NCBI RefSeq assembly: GCF_000427425.1
Contig: NZ_KE386494.1
Coordinates: 126,376-190,375 of the forward strand
Direction of reading: 5' to 3'
From: Caldanaerobius polysaccharolyticus DSM 13641
GTDB taxonomy: Bacteria; Bacillota; Thermoanaerobacteria; Thermoanaerobacterales; Caldanaerobiaceae
DNA length: 64,000 bases
The position numbers were made by a program, and so were the translations under genes. The notes under the pieces were generated by a model. That model saw nothing but the letters and a program-made list of their open reading frames with translations, ran no database searches and had not been told where the DNA came from. Shown piece after piece: positions 51,975-60,479 of this stretch. Each line of letters begins with the position of its first letter. Positions within the stretch are counted from its first letter, which is position 1.

Positions 51975-52003
51975 ATATTACGATATACTCTATAAATTGT
52001 CAA
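51975..52003 (-). promoter_or_regulatory. Promoter of the flavoprotein-arsR operon
   Basis: TTGACA (51998-52003, minus), 17-bp spacer, TAATAT (51975-51980). The region is rich in short A/T palindromes, a plausible place for the ArsR operator. Confidence 0.7.
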
Positions 52004-52016
52004 TAATTTATCGACA

Positions 52017-52045
52017 TTTACAAGCTTTTTAAACTAGCTTATAAT
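52017..52045 (+). promoter_or_regulatory. Promoter of the DUF503 gene
   Basis: TTTACA, 17-bp spacer, TATAAT; divergent from and only about 15 bp from the promoter of the flavoprotein operon. Confidence 0.75.
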
Positions 52046-52063
52046 AAGGTAGGTAAAGAGAAG

Positions 52064-52083
52064 TTTCATCAGCTGTGATGAAA
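52064..52083 (+). promoter_or_regulatory. Hairpin in the DUF503 leader
   Basis: Perfect 8-bp stem TTTCATCA/TGATGAAA with loop GCTG, starting about 12 nt after the expected transcript start and ending 2 nt before the GAAAGGAG ribosome site. It could protect the mRNA or affect ribosome loading. Confidence 0.6.
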
Positions 52084-52108
52084 GAAAGGAGATAACTGAC
52101 ATTTTCTT

Positions 52109-52396
52109 ATGTACGTTGGAACTATAAAGATTTATCTCGTAGCCAACTGGGTGCATTCTTTAAAAGAAAAAAGGATGATTATAAAAAGCTTAGAAAATAA
52201 AGCAAGGAATAAATTTAATGTCTCCGTCGCAGAGATAGAAAATCAGGATCTGCACCAATCAATTGTGCTAGGAATCGCCTGTGTAGGCGGTGATTACGTT
52301 TATACCGATAATATAATTGAGGATGTGTTGAACTTTATTGAAAAGAGCACAGATGCTTATGTCAGTAATATAGAAAAAGAAATAATTCTGCTGTAA
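52109..52396 (+). CDS. DUF503 family protein (YlxP-like)
   Basis: 95 residues: YVGTIKIYLVANWVHSLKEK at the start, then RMIIKSLENKARNKFNVSVAEIENQD and the ending half with a helix (VLNFIEKSTDAYVSNIEKE). DUF503 proteins are small, often encoded beside translation genes; the role is not known. The ATG is fixed by the family start and by an in-frame TGA three codons upstream. The nearest ribosome site (AAAGGAG) lies about 17 nt away, much longer than usual. Confidence 0.9.
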   Translation: MYVGTIKIYLVANWVHSLKEKRMIIKSLENKARNKFNVSVAEIENQDLHQSIVLGIACVGGDYVYTDNIIEDVLNFIEKSTDAYVSNIEKEIILL

Positions 52397-52663
52397 AAGA
52401 TTTATGCGACATCAAATTAATATGCAGAATTATTTATCTTTCAGATAAAAATGATAGAATAGGCCCATAGAGGATCTACAAAAATACAAAAAGTAAGAAT
52501 CATGAGCTAACATCAACATGCTTCAGTTGCATATTCTATTTTTCTTTTCAGACGTCACTGTCTGATTGAAAAATTCTATAAACTTTTTCACGCTCGATTT
52601 TCCTTTAATTTCTCTTTTTTGCTTTTTTTACACTGGTTCACATTTTCCCTTTGTATCGCTAAC
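52397..52663. other. Intergenic stretch at the trailer end of the CRISPR array
   Basis: About 270 bp, A/T-rich. The only clear structure is a hairpin TCAGAC/GTCTGA (52548-52565) followed on the minus strand by AAAAG. It could end array transcription, weakly. No cas gene is seen. Confidence 0.4.
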
Positions 52664-53693
52664 ATTCTAATTCCATAGTGGTTCGATTTAAACGAGGCAG
52701 GGCTACCGCCACGCCTCGCTAATCAGCTTACCATTTCAATTCCATAATGGTCCGATTTAAACACAGGCACGGCAGGGCGGCAAGGTGATCACAACCGTAT
52801 TTCAATTCCATAATGGTCCGATTTAAACGTGTTACAGCTTCTTCAACGTTTCCGCCAACTTCCTATTTCAATTCCATAATGGTCCGATTTAAACTACAAA
52901 TGTTATCTCAGTTTCCTGCCACAATTAAGGTATTTCAATTCCATAATGGTCCGATTTAAACTATTTTCATTACTCATAAAGGGGATTTTACAATACTTAT
53001 TTCAATTCCATAATGGTCCGATTTAAACGACAGTGTGGAATGCCATATCAAACTTTTTCAATAATTTCAATTCCATAATGGTCCGATTTAAACTAAAAAA
53101 CGGTGAAGAAGACTTAATACAAAGTTATAAATTTCAATTCCATAATGGTCCGATTTAAACAATGCAAAGGAGGGATAAAATGGACACCTGTTTTGCATTT
53201 CAATTCCATAATGGTCCGATTTAAACTATTCATTCCTCCTCATTATTTCCCTGCTGTAGCAGGTATTTCAATTCCATAATGGTCCGATTTAAACAAAACC
53301 AAAACATATCACACATTCTCTCTTTGTTACATTTCAATTCCATAATGGTCCGATTTAAACATAAACATTTTTCATTCCTCCTTTTTAAAATTTTTCAATT
53401 TCAATTCCATAATGGTCCGATTTAAACTGCGGCTACGGCAGCTACAACAGCAAAGTATCTAGCATTTCAATTCCATAATGGTCCGATTTAAACAGTATAC
53501 CTTCCACTTTCTTTTTTAGTTCTTTACTAAATTTCAATTCCATAATGGTCCGATTTAAACCTTTTGAAATTATACGTTGCTTTGTAGGTTGTACACCATT
53601 TCAATTCCATAATGGTCCGATTTAAACAAAAGCACAGGCATTTTTGGATCAAATGGGAAAATTATTTCAATTCCATAATGGTCCGATTTAAAC
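52664..53693 (-). CRISPR. CRISPR array: 16 repeats of 30 bp, 15 spacers of 35-39 bp
   Basis: On the minus strand the repeat starts GTTTAAATCGGACC and ends ATTATGGAATTGAAAT. Repeat copies start (plus coordinates) at 52664, 52733, 52799, 52865, 52932, 52999, 53064, 53131, 53197, 53265, 53331, 53398, 53464, 53531, 53598 and 53664. Fifteen are identical; the one at 52664 has four changes. The degenerate copy marks the trailer, so the leader and newest spacers are at the right. The ATTGAAAT end is the 8-nt crRNA handle of type I-B-like repeats, so transcription is on the minus strand. All spacers differ. No cas genes flank it within the window. Confidence 0.97.
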
Positions 53694-54490
53694 CCAGCAA
53701 AAAACATGCATAAAATGAGGATTTTTAATACCCTCTCATAGTATAAATTTCTCGTCAACCTCAGGTAATGTAAAAATACCCCACAGTTGACAAACTTAAT
53801 AACTGTATTAGAATAATTTAATCATATTTACGTAACTATGTCAATACCCCATGCTAAACTAATTAACTAGTTTCTAGATCTCCCGTAAAGCCTCCCCATC
53901 TAAACACAAAGTAATATATATGAGCTTTCTGCAGCATTAACAGTGGAACTACCTTGTCGTAAATACGGTCTACACAACCTCTCCATTTCCAGAAAGAGGG
54001 GTTAATATCTCCCGCATGAAATCCCATCGCCAATGTCTTATGTGTCCTTAAAACTTACCTACGATATATGCATTCCATAACTAACTATGCGCCACATCCT
54101 GTACCCTGTCCTGTATATTCTCGTTGCCCGGTGTTGAGTTTTATCTTAATCATGCAGGCATAGTCCCTCTAGTTTGAGCTTACTTAAACACTCAAACACT
54201 ATCACAAATCAGTATTATGCTTTAAAACAAATCCAGCAGGCGATTTTTTTCTATAGGTTGATTGATAAACAGTCTTCTCTGTGCATTCAAACATATTGCC
54301 TTTACTGCACCAAGGGCTTATGCGCCAGCAGGTCTTCTTATGAAGTTCTATTTGTTATTGACCAACTTCTGTGCTTTTTATATAAATATTTTACATAAAG
54401 ATATCAAACTCCTTCATTTAACGATGATTAAAATTGTAGTATATTATATTTGGTAAACGTAAAATTGAAAATTCAGGAGGGGAGACAAAA
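53694..54490. other. CRISPR leader side and a 600-bp gene-free region
   Basis: The first 130 bp are A/T-rich and should hold the leader (transcribed leftward). From about 53870 to 54370 the sequence is mixed and C/T-rich with many short partial repeats (for example CCAGCAGG at about 54234 and 54317). It resembles the non-coding ends of the IS110 elements in composition, but no transposase is present and no coding frame is convincing. It may be an element relic or a structured RNA. The final 100 bp hold the promoter region of the ThuA-like gene. Confidence 0.4.
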
Positions 54491-55120
54491 ATGCGCGTGT
54501 TGGTTCTCTGCGGCGATTACTGGCATCCAGCAAGCGTAGTTAAAGACGGCCTTGCACCGTTACGCGACGATTTTCAATTCGAATTTGTAGAAAGTATGGC
54601 TGACTGGACACCGGAAAAAATGGATCAATTTCCAGTAGTGATACTCAGTAAGTCCAATAATATCTCATCGACAGATAAGGAACAATGGACAACAAATGAA
54701 GCTCAACAGGCGTTCGACAGCTATGTGCGTAATGGTGGCGGACTTTTGTCCATCCACTCAGGTACCGCAGGCTATAAAAACGCAAGCGTGTTTCGACCCC
54801 TGCTTGGTGGAGCTTTCTCCCACCATCCACAGCAGTGTCCGGTTACAGTGGAAGCAAAGGGACAATATCCGATAACCCAGGAGTTTGTTTCTTTTACCAT
54901 CACCGATGAACACTATTTTATAGAGCTGGATGACCCAGATGCACATCTCTTCCTAACCTCCTCATCCCAGCACGGAACACAGCCGGCTGGTTGGGCTCGT
55001 ATCCACGGCAACGGAAGAGTATGCGTGCTTACACCAGGGCATAACCTGGATGTATGGCTACATCATGGATTTCAGACTTTAGTGCGCAATTCTTTGATGT
55101 GGTGCGCTGGAAAACTTTAA
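54491..55120 (+). CDS. ThuA-like (trehalose-utilisation/glutamine-amidotransferase fold) protein
   Basis: 209 residues. ThuA family motifs: RVLVLCGDYWHPASVVKDGL at the start, FDSYVRNGGGLLSIHSGTAG in the middle, GGAFSHHP and GNGRVCVLTPGH(N) near the end. The catalytic Cys-His-Glu of true glutamine amidotransferases is not complete, as usual for ThuA. Such proteins are often encoded with sugar oxidoreductases, and an SDR gene follows by 27 bp. GGAGGGGAG lies upstream of the ATG. It is probably involved in carbohydrate metabolism; substrate unknown. Confidence 0.87.
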   Translation: MRVLVLCGDYWHPASVVKDGLAPLRDDFQFEFVESMADWTPEKMDQFPVVILSKSNNISSTDKEQWTTNEAQQAFDSYVRNGGGLLSIHSGTAGYKNASVFRPLLGGAFSHHPQQCPVTVEAKGQYPITQEFVSFTITDEHYFIELDDPDAHLFLTSSSQHGTQPAGWARIHGNGRVCVLTPGHNLDVWLHHGFQTLVRNSLMWCAGKL

Positions 55121-55147
55121 ATCTATCAACAACTAGGGAGGGTTGAT

Positions 55148-55888
55148 ATGAGCAAAATAGCTGTTATAACAGGGGCTGATCGTGGGCTTGGGTTTGCATT
55201 GTGCAAAGGTTTTTTAGCAAAGGGATGGCAGGTATTCGCTGGCCAGTTTATGCCTGAATGGCCTGATCTGGCCTCATTAGCCCAGGTACATCCTGAAAAA
55301 TTACATATCATACCATTAGATGTGTCATCCAATCAATCGGTTAAAACAGCTGCCCAGGAAGTTGGTCGGATTGCTGACCATGTGGACCTTATCGTTAACA
55401 ATGCAGGCATAATATCTTCAAAAGAAGATCTGGATATAAGGGAACAGTTGGACTACGACGATATGCACCGCATTTATGATGTTAATGCCCTGGGATCATT
55501 GCGCGTGGTAGAAGCCTTTTTGCCGCTAATGGATAAGAGCTCACTAAAACGCTTGTGTTTTGTATCTTCAGAAGCCGGTAGTATCGGAGCCTGTCAACGC
55601 AAAGCGTGGTACGGCTATTGCATGTCTAAGGCCGCGCTGAACATGGCTGTTAAAATCACCTTTAACAGGCTGAGGCCCGAAGGTTATACTTTCAGGATAT
55701 ATCACCCTGGTTGGATGCGCACATACATGTCCGGAACCAAGAATTTCGAGGCTGATATGGAGCCAGAAGAGGCCGCTTCCTATGCAATAGCATATTTCCT
55801 AAGCGGCACTGAGGATTCAGATCAAAAAGCCCCCGATGAAGACCATCTGGTTTTAACAGACTATAGCGGACACCAATGGCCTTGGTGA
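55148..55888 (+). CDS. Short-chain dehydrogenase/reductase
   Basis: 246 residues. Rossmann motif VITGADRGLGFALCKGF (TGxxxGxG), NNAG at VNNAGIISSKED, and the catalytic YGYCMSKAALNM (YxxxK) with a Ser in CFVSSEAGS. It is a classical SDR; the sugar or hydroxy-acid substrate is not evident. GGGAGGG precedes the ATG. Likely co-transcribed with the ThuA-like gene upstream. It ends 11 bp before the convergent GNAT gene. Confidence 0.92.
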   Translation: MSKIAVITGADRGLGFALCKGFLAKGWQVFAGQFMPEWPDLASLAQVHPEKLHIIPLDVSSNQSVKTAAQEVGRIADHVDLIVNNAGIISSKEDLDIREQLDYDDMHRIYDVNALGSLRVVEAFLPLMDKSSLKRLCFVSSEAGSIGACQRKAWYGYCMSKAALNMAVKITFNRLRPEGYTFRIYHPGWMRTYMSGTKNFEADMEPEEAASYAIAYFLSGTEDSDQKAPDEDHLVLTDYSGHQWPW

Positions 55889-55899
55889 TAATACTACTT

Positions 55900-56706
55900 T
55901 TAAATTGTCATCATAAGCCATTTCCCAACTTCTTTAAACCCAAGCTTCTTATAAATTTTACCTGCAGCAGGATTGTCGTAAAATAAACATAAGGATTTGC
56001 CTTCTTTTAATAAATCATAGCAAAGCCTCTTTATGCACAAAGTTGCATATCCATTGTTCCTATAACCCTTCAATGTGCCAACGCCTAATACCATCGCTAT
56101 ATCAGAAACCTCAGCGCCTGTTCTGGCAGATGAAACAATCATTCCATCTTCTTCGAGATAATAGATCCTGCTGCTACCTGACATAACGTCTTGTTTAAGC
56201 ACCTCAATATTTGCTGCGTTTGAAAATTCTTCTATTGACTGATATAAATCTATAAGCTGCTTTATTTTCTCAAAATCCAGGTTGTCTCTGCTAATAATTT
56301 TAATCTTCTGATATTGTTCTTTCGTTAATGCGTATTGCTCCACATCAACGCTGTTGTCGAGCTTACAAAACCACATCTCTCTTTTTTGTTTAAAAGGTAT
56401 TTTACGCGAAAAAGTTTCTATAATAGATTTTTCACCTGCTAGCCCCTTACACTTTAAGCTCTTAATTATATTGCAAAATCCTTCTATATTATATTCGGAT
56501 CGCGAATAAAATAACAGGCTATCGCTATACCTGAGAAGAACTGCAGTAATATTATTATGTTGGTCGAATTCACCCCAAAGGTCTATAAGCGGTGAATCAA
56601 ATCCATAGTTTAAAATATCACCAATAATAAAAATGTTGAGCTCTTTTTCATATCTAAGCAAATTCATCAAAGCATCAATATCATTTTTGCTTAAAGCTCT
56701 TATCAT
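55900..56706 (-). CDS. GNAT-family acetyltransferase (two-domain)
   Basis: 268 residues. The C-terminal half (about 150-268) has the acetyl-CoA fold: ISSARTGAEVSDIAMVLGVG-like strand, the loop GYRNNGYATLCIKRLCYDLL (R-x-x-G-x-A), and YDNPAAGKIYKKLGFKEVG. The N-terminal half (LSKNDIDALMNLLRYEKELNIF) looks like a degenerate GNAT domain. Substrate unknown. AAAGGAG lies upstream of the ATG. Confidence 0.87.
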   Translation of the reverse strand: MIRALSKNDIDALMNLLRYEKELNIFIIGDILNYGFDSPLIDLWGEFDQHNNITAVLLRYSDSLLFYSRSEYNIEGFCNIIKSLKCKGLAGEKSIIETFSRKIPFKQKREMWFCKLDNSVDVEQYALTKEQYQKIKIISRDNLDFEKIKQLIDLYQSIEEFSNAANIEVLKQDVMSGSSRIYYLEEDGMIVSSARTGAEVSDIAMVLGVGTLKGYRNNGYATLCIKRLCYDLLKEGKSLCLFYDNPAAGKIYKKLGFKEVGKWLMMTI

Positions 56707-56735
56707 AAAAAAACACTCCTTTGCTTTTTAACAAA

Positions 56736-56757
56736 GGGTATCCCTTCTCGGATACCC
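56736..56757 (-). terminator. Terminator between YmaF-like and GNAT genes
   Basis: Stem GGGTATCC/GGATACCC with a 6-nt loop; T-run present on both sides (TTTTT on plus, TTTGTT on minus). It follows the YmaF-like stop on the minus strand. Confidence 0.8.
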
Positions 56758-56780
56758 TTTTTAATTTATTCTTAAAAGCT

Positions 56781-57089
56781 TTAATTTGACTTTCGGACGC
56801 TTTTCTGCAAACCAGTATGACCCTCCATCACGTGAAAATGCTCTTTGTCAACCGAGGTCTCCAGGTAGTAATAATGGACGTGACCACCATTGGTGTATAT
56901 AGCAGGTCCTGTATAACCTCTGTAAGCGTGTCTGTGTCTTTTATCAAACGTAGTTTCTCCTTCCATGTAGTGGATGTGATTAAATAAAGCATACATTGTC
57001 TGTACATCAGTAGTTCTTACGTATCCATGGCAATGCTCCTTAGCTACAGAAGTTATACCGTCATAATCGTGAACGTGATATTTAGCCAC
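56781..57089 (-). CDS. YmaF-family protein with six HxH motifs
   Basis: 102 residues from GTG 57089 (GGAGG 8 nt upstream; the ATG at 57104 contains that site). The protein is a repeat of about 16-20 residues, each with HxH: KYHVHDY, KEHCHGY, FNHIHYM, KRHRHAY, GGHVHYY, KEHFHVM. This matches the YmaF family. Regular HxH pairs suggest metal binding or a metal-stabilised beta structure. Function unknown. It is a single gene between aroF and a terminator. Confidence 0.8.
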   Translation of the reverse strand: MAKYHVHDYDGITSVAKEHCHGYVRTTDVQTMYALFNHIHYMEGETTFDKRHRHAYRGYTGPAIYTNGGHVHYYYLETSVDKEHFHVMEGHTGLQKSVRKSN

Positions 57090-57165
57090 ATGACTTACCT
57101 CCATATATATTACTACTTTTATAATATGAAGGACTTGACATAATGTCACAGCTTTATCTTATTCA

Positions 57166-58170
57166 CTATTTCATCGCGCTTAAAATTCGCTTAACTTCAC
57201 GGCATACTCTCTCAAATTCCACAGGCGTGAGGGATTGAGCGCCATCGGATAAAGCCCTCTCAGGATGAGGATGAACCTCTATGATCAGGCCATCAGCCCC
57301 TACAGCCACCGCCGCCTTTGACATAGGTTCTATGAGTTCTCTCCTACCCGTGCCGTGACTGGGATCCACTATCACTGGAAGATGACTTAGATTTTTAGCA
57401 GCAGCTACTGCATTGAGATCGAGGGTATTCCTGGTATAAGTCTCAAAGGTCCTTATTCCCCTTTCGCAGAGGATCACATCGTAATTTCCCTCTTTCATGA
57501 TATACTCAGCTGCATTGAGCCACTCCTCAATAGTAGAAGATAAGCCTCTCTTTAACATGACAGGCTTTTTCGCCTTACCTACCTCGGTTAGTAACTGGAA
57601 GTTTTGCATATTCCTGGAGCCTATCTGAAGGATATCCACGTATTCAGCAACCTTTTCCACGTGCTGTGTATCCACCACTTCGCTTATTGTAAGCATGCCT
57701 ACCTCTTTTCCCACTTGCTTCAATATTTTCAGACCTTCTTCTTCCAAGCCTTGAAAGGAATAGGGCGAAGTCCTCGGCTTATAAGCCCCACCTCGCAAGA
57801 CCTTCGCTCCTGATTTTTTAACTGCTCTAGCCGTCTCAATCATCTGCTCATAGCTTTCTACGGCACAGGGTCCTGCCATAATTACAAAGTTTCCGCCACC
57901 GATTTCCACGTCATCTACTTTCACAACAGTATCTTCGCGCTTAAGCATCCTGCTTGCCAGCTTATAAGGCACGGATATCCTCACTACATTTTCAACACCA
58001 TCCATGCTTATCACAGGCTTATCCGCAAGGACACTCACATCACCTATTACGCCTATTACCGCTCGCTCCTGCCCTTCTATGACATGGGGTGTCAATCCCA
58101 GCTCTTTTATATATTTCAGTATATTCTCGATATCCTTTTTCTCCGCTTCAGGTTTCATGACTATAACCAT
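57166..58170 (-). CDS. aroF: 3-deoxy-7-phosphoheptulonate synthase (DAHP synthase)
   Basis: 334 residues. First enzyme of aromatic amino acid synthesis: condenses phosphoenolpyruvate and erythrose-4-phosphate. Motifs: an N-terminal ferredoxin-like regulatory domain (about 1-75), IMAGPCAVESYEQM, the PEP-site KVLRGGAYKPRTSPYSFQG, LKRGLSSTIEEW, ILCERGIRTFE, and the metal-binding VDPSHGTGRRELI. AGGAGGG lies 8 nt before the ATG. It follows pheA by 22 bp and is under the same T-box. Confidence 0.96.
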   Translation of the reverse strand: MVIVMKPEAEKKDIENILKYIKELGLTPHVIEGQERAVIGVIGDVSVLADKPVISMDGVENVVRISVPYKLASRMLKREDTVVKVDDVEIGGGNFVIMAGPCAVESYEQMIETARAVKKSGAKVLRGGAYKPRTSPYSFQGLEEEGLKILKQVGKEVGMLTISEVVDTQHVEKVAEYVDILQIGSRNMQNFQLLTEVGKAKKPVMLKRGLSSTIEEWLNAAEYIMKEGNYDVILCERGIRTFETYTRNTLDLNAVAAAKNLSHLPVIVDPSHGTGRRELIEPMSKAAVAVGADGLIIEVHPHPERALSDGAQSLTPVEFERVCREVKRILSAMK

Positions 58171-58192
58171 ACTGCTAACCCTCCTAACTTCA

Positions 58193-59014
58193 TTACAGCC
58201 GTCCTTTGGGATAAGATCCCAAAACCCTGAAATAACTTGCCTGTGCTTTTACCCCTTCGATAGCCTCTTTCAACGGCGGTTCATCTTTGTGTCCCTCCAC
58301 GTCTACAAAAAACATATACTCACCCAAAAACTTCTTTGAGGGCCTTGACTCTATCTTCGTCAGATTCAATCCCCTGATAGCAAATTCTCTAAGCAAAGCG
58401 TAAAGGCTACCCGGTTTGTTCTCTGTGGAAAAAACTATCGAAGTCTTACTATCATCTCCGCTAAAGGCCTCATTTTTTGATACCACGATAAACCGCGTTA
58501 TATTGTTGTCGTAATCCTGCATATCCTTCATTAACACCTTTAGCCCGTAAAGCTGGGCTGCTCTCAAAGTTCCGATAGCGGCAACACCGCTTTTTTCTTG
58601 AGAAGCTATAAGAGCGGCCTTGGCCGTGCTTTCAGTGGATATGATTTCAGCGTAAGGTAAAAACCTCTTGATGTGTTTGTAGCACTGAGCCAATGCCTGG
58701 GGATGGGATATAATTGCTTTTACTTCGCTTATATCCTTGCAATTGGAAATAAGGTTGTGTCTTATAGGCAACAGAATTTCGCTTTTTATAAACAGCTCTT
58801 CCTGTTCCAGCATCGCATCCAGGGTAGTGTTAACAGACCCTTCAATCGAGTTTTCTATAGGGACGATACCCTCCTGGGTTTGCCCCTCCTTAACCGAGGC
58901 GATAACCGTGTCAATAGTTGGATATTCCACGTGTTCGTACTGAGATTCGCCATCGTATTTAAAACAGGCCTCTTCTGTAAACGTCCCTTGGGGACCAAGG
59001 TAAGAGAGCTTCAT
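58193..59014 (-). CDS. pheA: Prephenate dehydratase
   Basis: 273 residues. Converts prephenate to phenylpyruvate. Motifs: LSYLGPQGTFTEEA, VPIENSIEGSVNTTLD, SHPQALAQCYKHI, ESTAKAALIA, and YDNNITRFIVVSK (the T-R-F active site). A C-terminal ACT domain (about 190-270: TSIVFSTENKPGSLYALLRE, LTKIESRPSKK) binds phenylalanine for feedback. GGGAGG precedes the ATG. First gene of the T-box-controlled operon. Confidence 0.97.
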   Translation of the reverse strand: MKLSYLGPQGTFTEEACFKYDGESQYEHVEYPTIDTVIASVKEGQTQEGIVPIENSIEGSVNTTLDAMLEQEELFIKSEILLPIRHNLISNCKDISEVKAIISHPQALAQCYKHIKRFLPYAEIISTESTAKAALIASQEKSGVAAIGTLRAAQLYGLKVLMKDMQDYDNNITRFIVVSKNEAFSGDDSKTSIVFSTENKPGSLYALLREFAIRGLNLTKIESRPSKKFLGEYMFFVDVEGHKDEPPLKEAIEGVKAQASYFRVLGSYPKGRL

Positions 59015-59083
59015 ACCTCTTTATAACCTCCCTTTAACTTAGAGCCGGCCGGACCTGTTTTTGACACATTTATATAATCAAAA

Positions 59084-59370
59084 AACCTCTCATCCTTAAG
59101 GACGAGAGGTTACCCGCGGTACCACCTTTATTAACCTGCTTTATGGCAGGTTCACTTATTAGGAGTACTAACATACTCCATCCCTTTTAACGGCGGAATT
59201 CCCGGCCCCATCTACTCACCATCCCGATGGATGGTTTTCAACTGGCAACTCAAGAGGGAACTTCAATATACCATCACAATATCAGGCTCTCACCATCCCT
59301 GACTCGCTGTGATCTTCCGGTATATCTACTTTCCTCTGTCATCGTTTTTAAATTTTAAGACCACTGTCTT
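59084..59370 (-). ncRNA. T-box leader, probably phenylalanine-specific
   Basis: The T-box core AAAGGTGGTACCGCGGG lies at about 59112-59130 (minus). It is followed by the terminator stem AACCTCT/AGAGGTT (59084-59111) and T-run. Upstream is the expected long stem I region. A TTC codon (minus, 59260-59258) within GAAGTTCCCTC is placed as in specifier loops, so tRNA-Phe would be sensed. This fits pheA-aroF downstream. The specifier was placed by eye, not by folding. Confidence 0.92.
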
Positions 59371-59377
59371 TTTCATT

Positions 59378-59406
59378 ATAATACATTAATTTCATTCCCG
59401 TGTCAA
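59378..59406 (-). promoter_or_regulatory. Promoter of the T-box pheA-aroF operon
   Basis: TTGACA (59401-59406, minus), 17-bp spacer, TATTAT (59378-59383); a TATAAT three bases further is at 20 bp. Confidence 0.75.
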
Positions 59407-59475
59407 CAAATTTTTTAGTATAAAAATAAACAATTATAGAAAAAATAACAATAAAAAATCAGGGAGTGGTAATAC

Positions 59476-60474
59476 ATGCCTTTAACCCAAAATAAAGTTG
59501 ACGCGAAAAACTACGCTATAGATGATCCACCCGTAATAAAAGAAGCCCTTAAAATGGTAGAAAATAGGTTGTTAAATATTGCCGATGAATGCGATGACCT
59601 CATTAAAATCGCTATAAAAGAGTTTTTAATATCAGGCAAAAAGATAAGGCCTAAGTTGATATTTCTCACCGGCGCGTGTTTTTCGACGATAAACAGCCAT
59701 ATGATTGAAGCTGCGACAGCAGCAGAACTGATACATACGGCTTCTCTAATACACGATGATGTCATAGATAAGTCTGAGTACAGGCGAAACTTACCTACGA
59801 TCAACAAAGTGTCAGGCAATCACGTAGCTGTATTAGCAGGGGACTTTTTATTTGCCAAAGCCTTTGAAATCCTGACAAAAAATAGACTTTACAAAATCAT
59901 GGAATACATGGTAACTGCTATACAAGATATGTGCAGTGGAGAAATAATACAGGCCCACCAGCTTTTCACCGCTAAAGTTTCAGAAGAGAATTATTTCGAG
60001 CGGATAAATAAAAAAACCGCGTCGCTTCTATCCGCCTGTTGCAAAGCAGGAGCCCAGAGCGCAGATGCTTCAAATGCAGATATAGAAAAGATGGGTCTAT
60101 ACGGTACCTTTATAGGATGTGCTTTTCAGGTAATAGATGACTTACTGGACGTAATAGGCGAAGAAAAAGTCGTAGGCAAACCCCTCGTACACGATGTAGA
60201 ACAAGGCAATTTAACATTGCCTTTTATCTACATGCTACAAGACCCTTCCTTAAAGGATAAGTACATGGCTGAATTAAAGGACGCAAATATCAAAAAGGAC
60301 GTCAAATTTGAACTGATAAGAGAATTAAAGCAGTCAGGAGCTCTGGCAAAAGCGTACAAAAAAGCTGAATGTTATGTTCAATACGCTAAAGAATCCTTAG
60401 CAGGAATTCCTGACTCGGTTTATAAAAAAAGCCTGCTGGATTTATCCGATAGGGTGCTTATCAGGGCTTACTGA
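59476..60474 (+). CDS. Trans-polyprenyl diphosphate synthase (heptaprenyl-type candidate)
   Basis: 332 residues. Prenyltransferase motifs: GKKIRPKLIFLTGA, the first Asp-rich motif LIHDDVID (DDxxD), NHVAVLAGDFLFAKAF, and the second Asp-rich motif QVIDDLLDV. Residues before the first motif (AELIHTASL) lack large aromatic blockers, in line with a medium or long chain product. It would make a C30-C40 prenyl diphosphate for quinone-like or terpene use. Its gene ends 5 bp from the convergent YtpB-like gene, suggesting it feeds that cyclase. GGGAGTGG upstream of the ATG. Confidence 0.92.
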   Translation: MPLTQNKVDAKNYAIDDPPVIKEALKMVENRLLNIADECDDLIKIAIKEFLISGKKIRPKLIFLTGACFSTINSHMIEAATAAELIHTASLIHDDVIDKSEYRRNLPTINKVSGNHVAVLAGDFLFAKAFEILTKNRLYKIMEYMVTAIQDMCSGEIIQAHQLFTAKVSEENYFERINKKTASLLSACCKAGAQSADASNADIEKMGLYGTFIGCAFQVIDDLLDVIGEEKVVGKPLVHDVEQGNLTLPFIYMLQDPSLKDKYMAELKDANIKKDVKFELIRELKQSGALAKAYKKAECYVQYAKESLAGIPDSVYKKSLLDLSDRVLIRAY

Positions 60475-60479
60475 TAAGT

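Noticed and set aside
53570..53758. 62-residue minus-strand frame
   Set aside because: Made of translated CRISPR repeats and spacers.
54174..54456. Two overlapping plus-strand frames of 74 and 64 residues
   Set aside because: No ribosome site, biased Cys/Tyr/Leu composition, and no resemblance to a protein family; the region is better described as non-coding.
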